A stretch of DNA of 5,482 bases, taken from assembly GCA_011330545.1 (NCBI GenBank), contig DRQI01000256.1, positions 1-5,482 of the forward strand, in the 5' to 3' direction. The stretch is from Flavobacteriia bacterium (GTDB lineage Bacteria > Bacteroidota > Bacteroidia > Flavobacteriales > Flavobacteriaceae). A program made the translations under genes and the position numbers. The notes under the pieces are model-generated. The model was not told where the DNA came from and did not search any database. It saw nothing but the letters and a program-made list of their open reading frames with translations. Every line of letters starts with the position of its first letter. Position 1 is the stretch's first letter. This document shows, piece after piece, positions 4,547 through 5,482 of the stretch.

Positions 4547-5449
4547 ATGACAAAGAAAATTGATGTCGTTCTCTTAACCGATGCTAGATATGTACGCCCT
4601 AAAGAAACAACTCCTTATATAACTAATGTTTTATTAGAAGACCGGCTCGTACAACAAGCATTATATGAAGAAGGCCTTACCACCCTACGCCTCGCATGGG
4701 ACGACCCCGTCTTTGATTGGTCAACAACTCACTATGCGTTATTTCGGTCAACTTGGGACTATTTTGACCGTTTTGGCGAATTTTCAAATTGGTTGGCCAA
4801 AACAGGCCGGAAAACCTGTTTTATAAATGCCGAAAATCTCATTAAGTGGAATATTGACAAACAGTATTTACAAGACTTAGAACAGCACGGCGTACATTGT
4901 GCACCCACCTTATTTATTGAAGCCGGCACCGCTAAGACTTTAGCCCAACTGCATAAAGAAACCCAATGGGAAACGACCATTTTAAAACCGGTAGTTTCGG
5001 GTGCCGCAAGGCATACTTATAAACTAACTCCAAAAAATCTGCAAAGCCATGAAGCCCTTTTTAAAAAGCTCATTGCCAATGAGTCTTTTATGCTACAACC
5101 TTTTCAACACAGCATCATTGAAAAAGGAGAGCTTTCATTAATCATTATAGACGGTGCCTATTCGCATGCCGTATTAAAAAAAGCTAAAAAAGGCGATTTT
5201 AGGGTACAAGACGATTATGGTGGCAGTGTACATCAATACCATCCTACTTCATCGGAAATTGCATTTGCCATTAAAGCGGTGAATGCCTGCCGGCCAAAAC
5301 CGTTATATGCAAGAGTAGATATGTTTACTGATAATCATGGGCAATTGGCTATCGCCGAACTAGAATTGATAGAACCTGAATTGTGGTTTAGAATGCAGCC
5401 CAATGCAGCCCGAAAATTAGCTATTGCCATTAAAAAATTATACCGGTAA
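4547..5449 (+). CDS. ATP-grasp ligase, glutathione synthetase/RimK/DcsG-like
   Basis: ATP-grasp ligases join a carboxylate to an amine or similar nucleophile through an acyl-phosphate, using ATP and Mg. This 300-residue cytoplasmic protein has no signal peptide. An N-terminal pre-ATP-grasp part (1-100) contains R67-S-T-W-D71 and is followed by N102-x2-K105-x-Y107-L. The ATP-grasp core shows K147-P148-V-V-S151-G152-A-A-R-H-T-Y, Q184-P185-F186, E195-L-S-L, S206-H207-A-V-L-K211, F218-R219-V-Q, G225-G226, Y254-A-R256-V-D258, and E271-L-E273-L-I-E276-P-E278. The pattern K-P-x-x-S, S-H-A-V-x-K, F-R-V-Q, R-V-D and E-L-E-L-I-E-P is that of a widespread group related to prokaryotic glutathione synthetases; one studied relative, DcsG, makes D-cycloserine. 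D258 and the E271-E276 cluster probably bind Mg. The gene starts 12 bases after ggt, so translation is probably coupled. The substrate is not determined; true glutathione synthetase would be an over-call. Residues 286-298 hold a 10-bp tandem DNA repeat at 5392-5411. Confidence 0.85.
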   Translation: MTKKIDVVLLTDARYVRPKETTPYITNVLLEDRLVQQALYEEGLTTLRLAWDDPVFDWSTTHYALFRSTWDYFDRFGEFSNWLAKTGRKTCFINAENLIKWNIDKQYLQDLEQHGVHCAPTLFIEAGTAKTLAQLHKETQWETTILKPVVSGAARHTYKLTPKNLQSHEALFKKLIANESFMLQPFQHSIIEKGELSLIIIDGAYSHAVLKKAKKGDFRVQDDYGGSVHQYHPTSSEIAFAIKAVNACRPKPLYARVDMFTDNHGQLAIAELELIEPELWFRMQPNAARKLAIAIKKLYR

Positions 5450-5482
5450 TCATTTTTGGAATACTATTTGACTATGCATAAC

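Noticed and set aside
4759..4980. Minus-strand ORF inside the ATP-grasp gene
   Set aside because: It is antisense to a conserved coding region and not recognised as any family.

Overview
The window looks like a piece of a Bacteroidota chromosome, most likely Flavobacteriales/Flavobacteriaceae. The composition is AT-rich, and all six main genes lie on the + strand and end in TAA. The genes lack Shine-Dalgarno sequences and have A/T-rich leaders. One upstream region carries a -33 TTG / -7 TAnnTTTG-like promoter, and two exported proteins have signal peptides ending in the Ser-Gln junction common in this phylum. The order assignment is inference; no rRNA or other taxonomic marker is present.

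Region 1 (1-326) is the C-terminal third of the DNA polymerase III sliding clamp, dnaN, cut by the left edge. Region 2 (327-2184) holds two tandem paralogous genes for small exported proteins of about 230 residues. They are about 48% identical by hand alignment, and I do not recognise the family. Each is followed by a strong intrinsic terminator, so they are probably separate transcription units. A 10-bp word, CCATTTATTA, occurs twice before the first paralog and once before the second, and nowhere else that I found. The first paralog also has an unusual leader: a 24-codon upstream ORF whose stop overlaps the gene's start (ATGA), and a 13-bp hairpin ending six bases before the start.

Region 3 (2185-5449) is a probable three-gene operon: acpH (acyl carrier protein phosphodiesterase), a complete gamma-glutamyltransferase with a probable lipoprotein signal, and an ATP-grasp ligase of the glutathione-synthetase/RimK/DcsG-like group. 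The gaps are 40 and 12 bases. The tight pairing of an exported enzyme that splits or transfers gamma-glutamyl groups with a cytoplasmic ATP-dependent ligase suggests linked peptide or amino-acid metabolism, but the ligase substrate cannot be read from sequence.

The most interesting parts are the unassigned paralog pair with its shared upstream repeat and leader structure, and the ggt/ATP-grasp pairing. There is no sign of mobile elements, CRISPR arrays, tRNA or rRNA genes. The last 33 bases (5450-5482) hold nothing I can assign.
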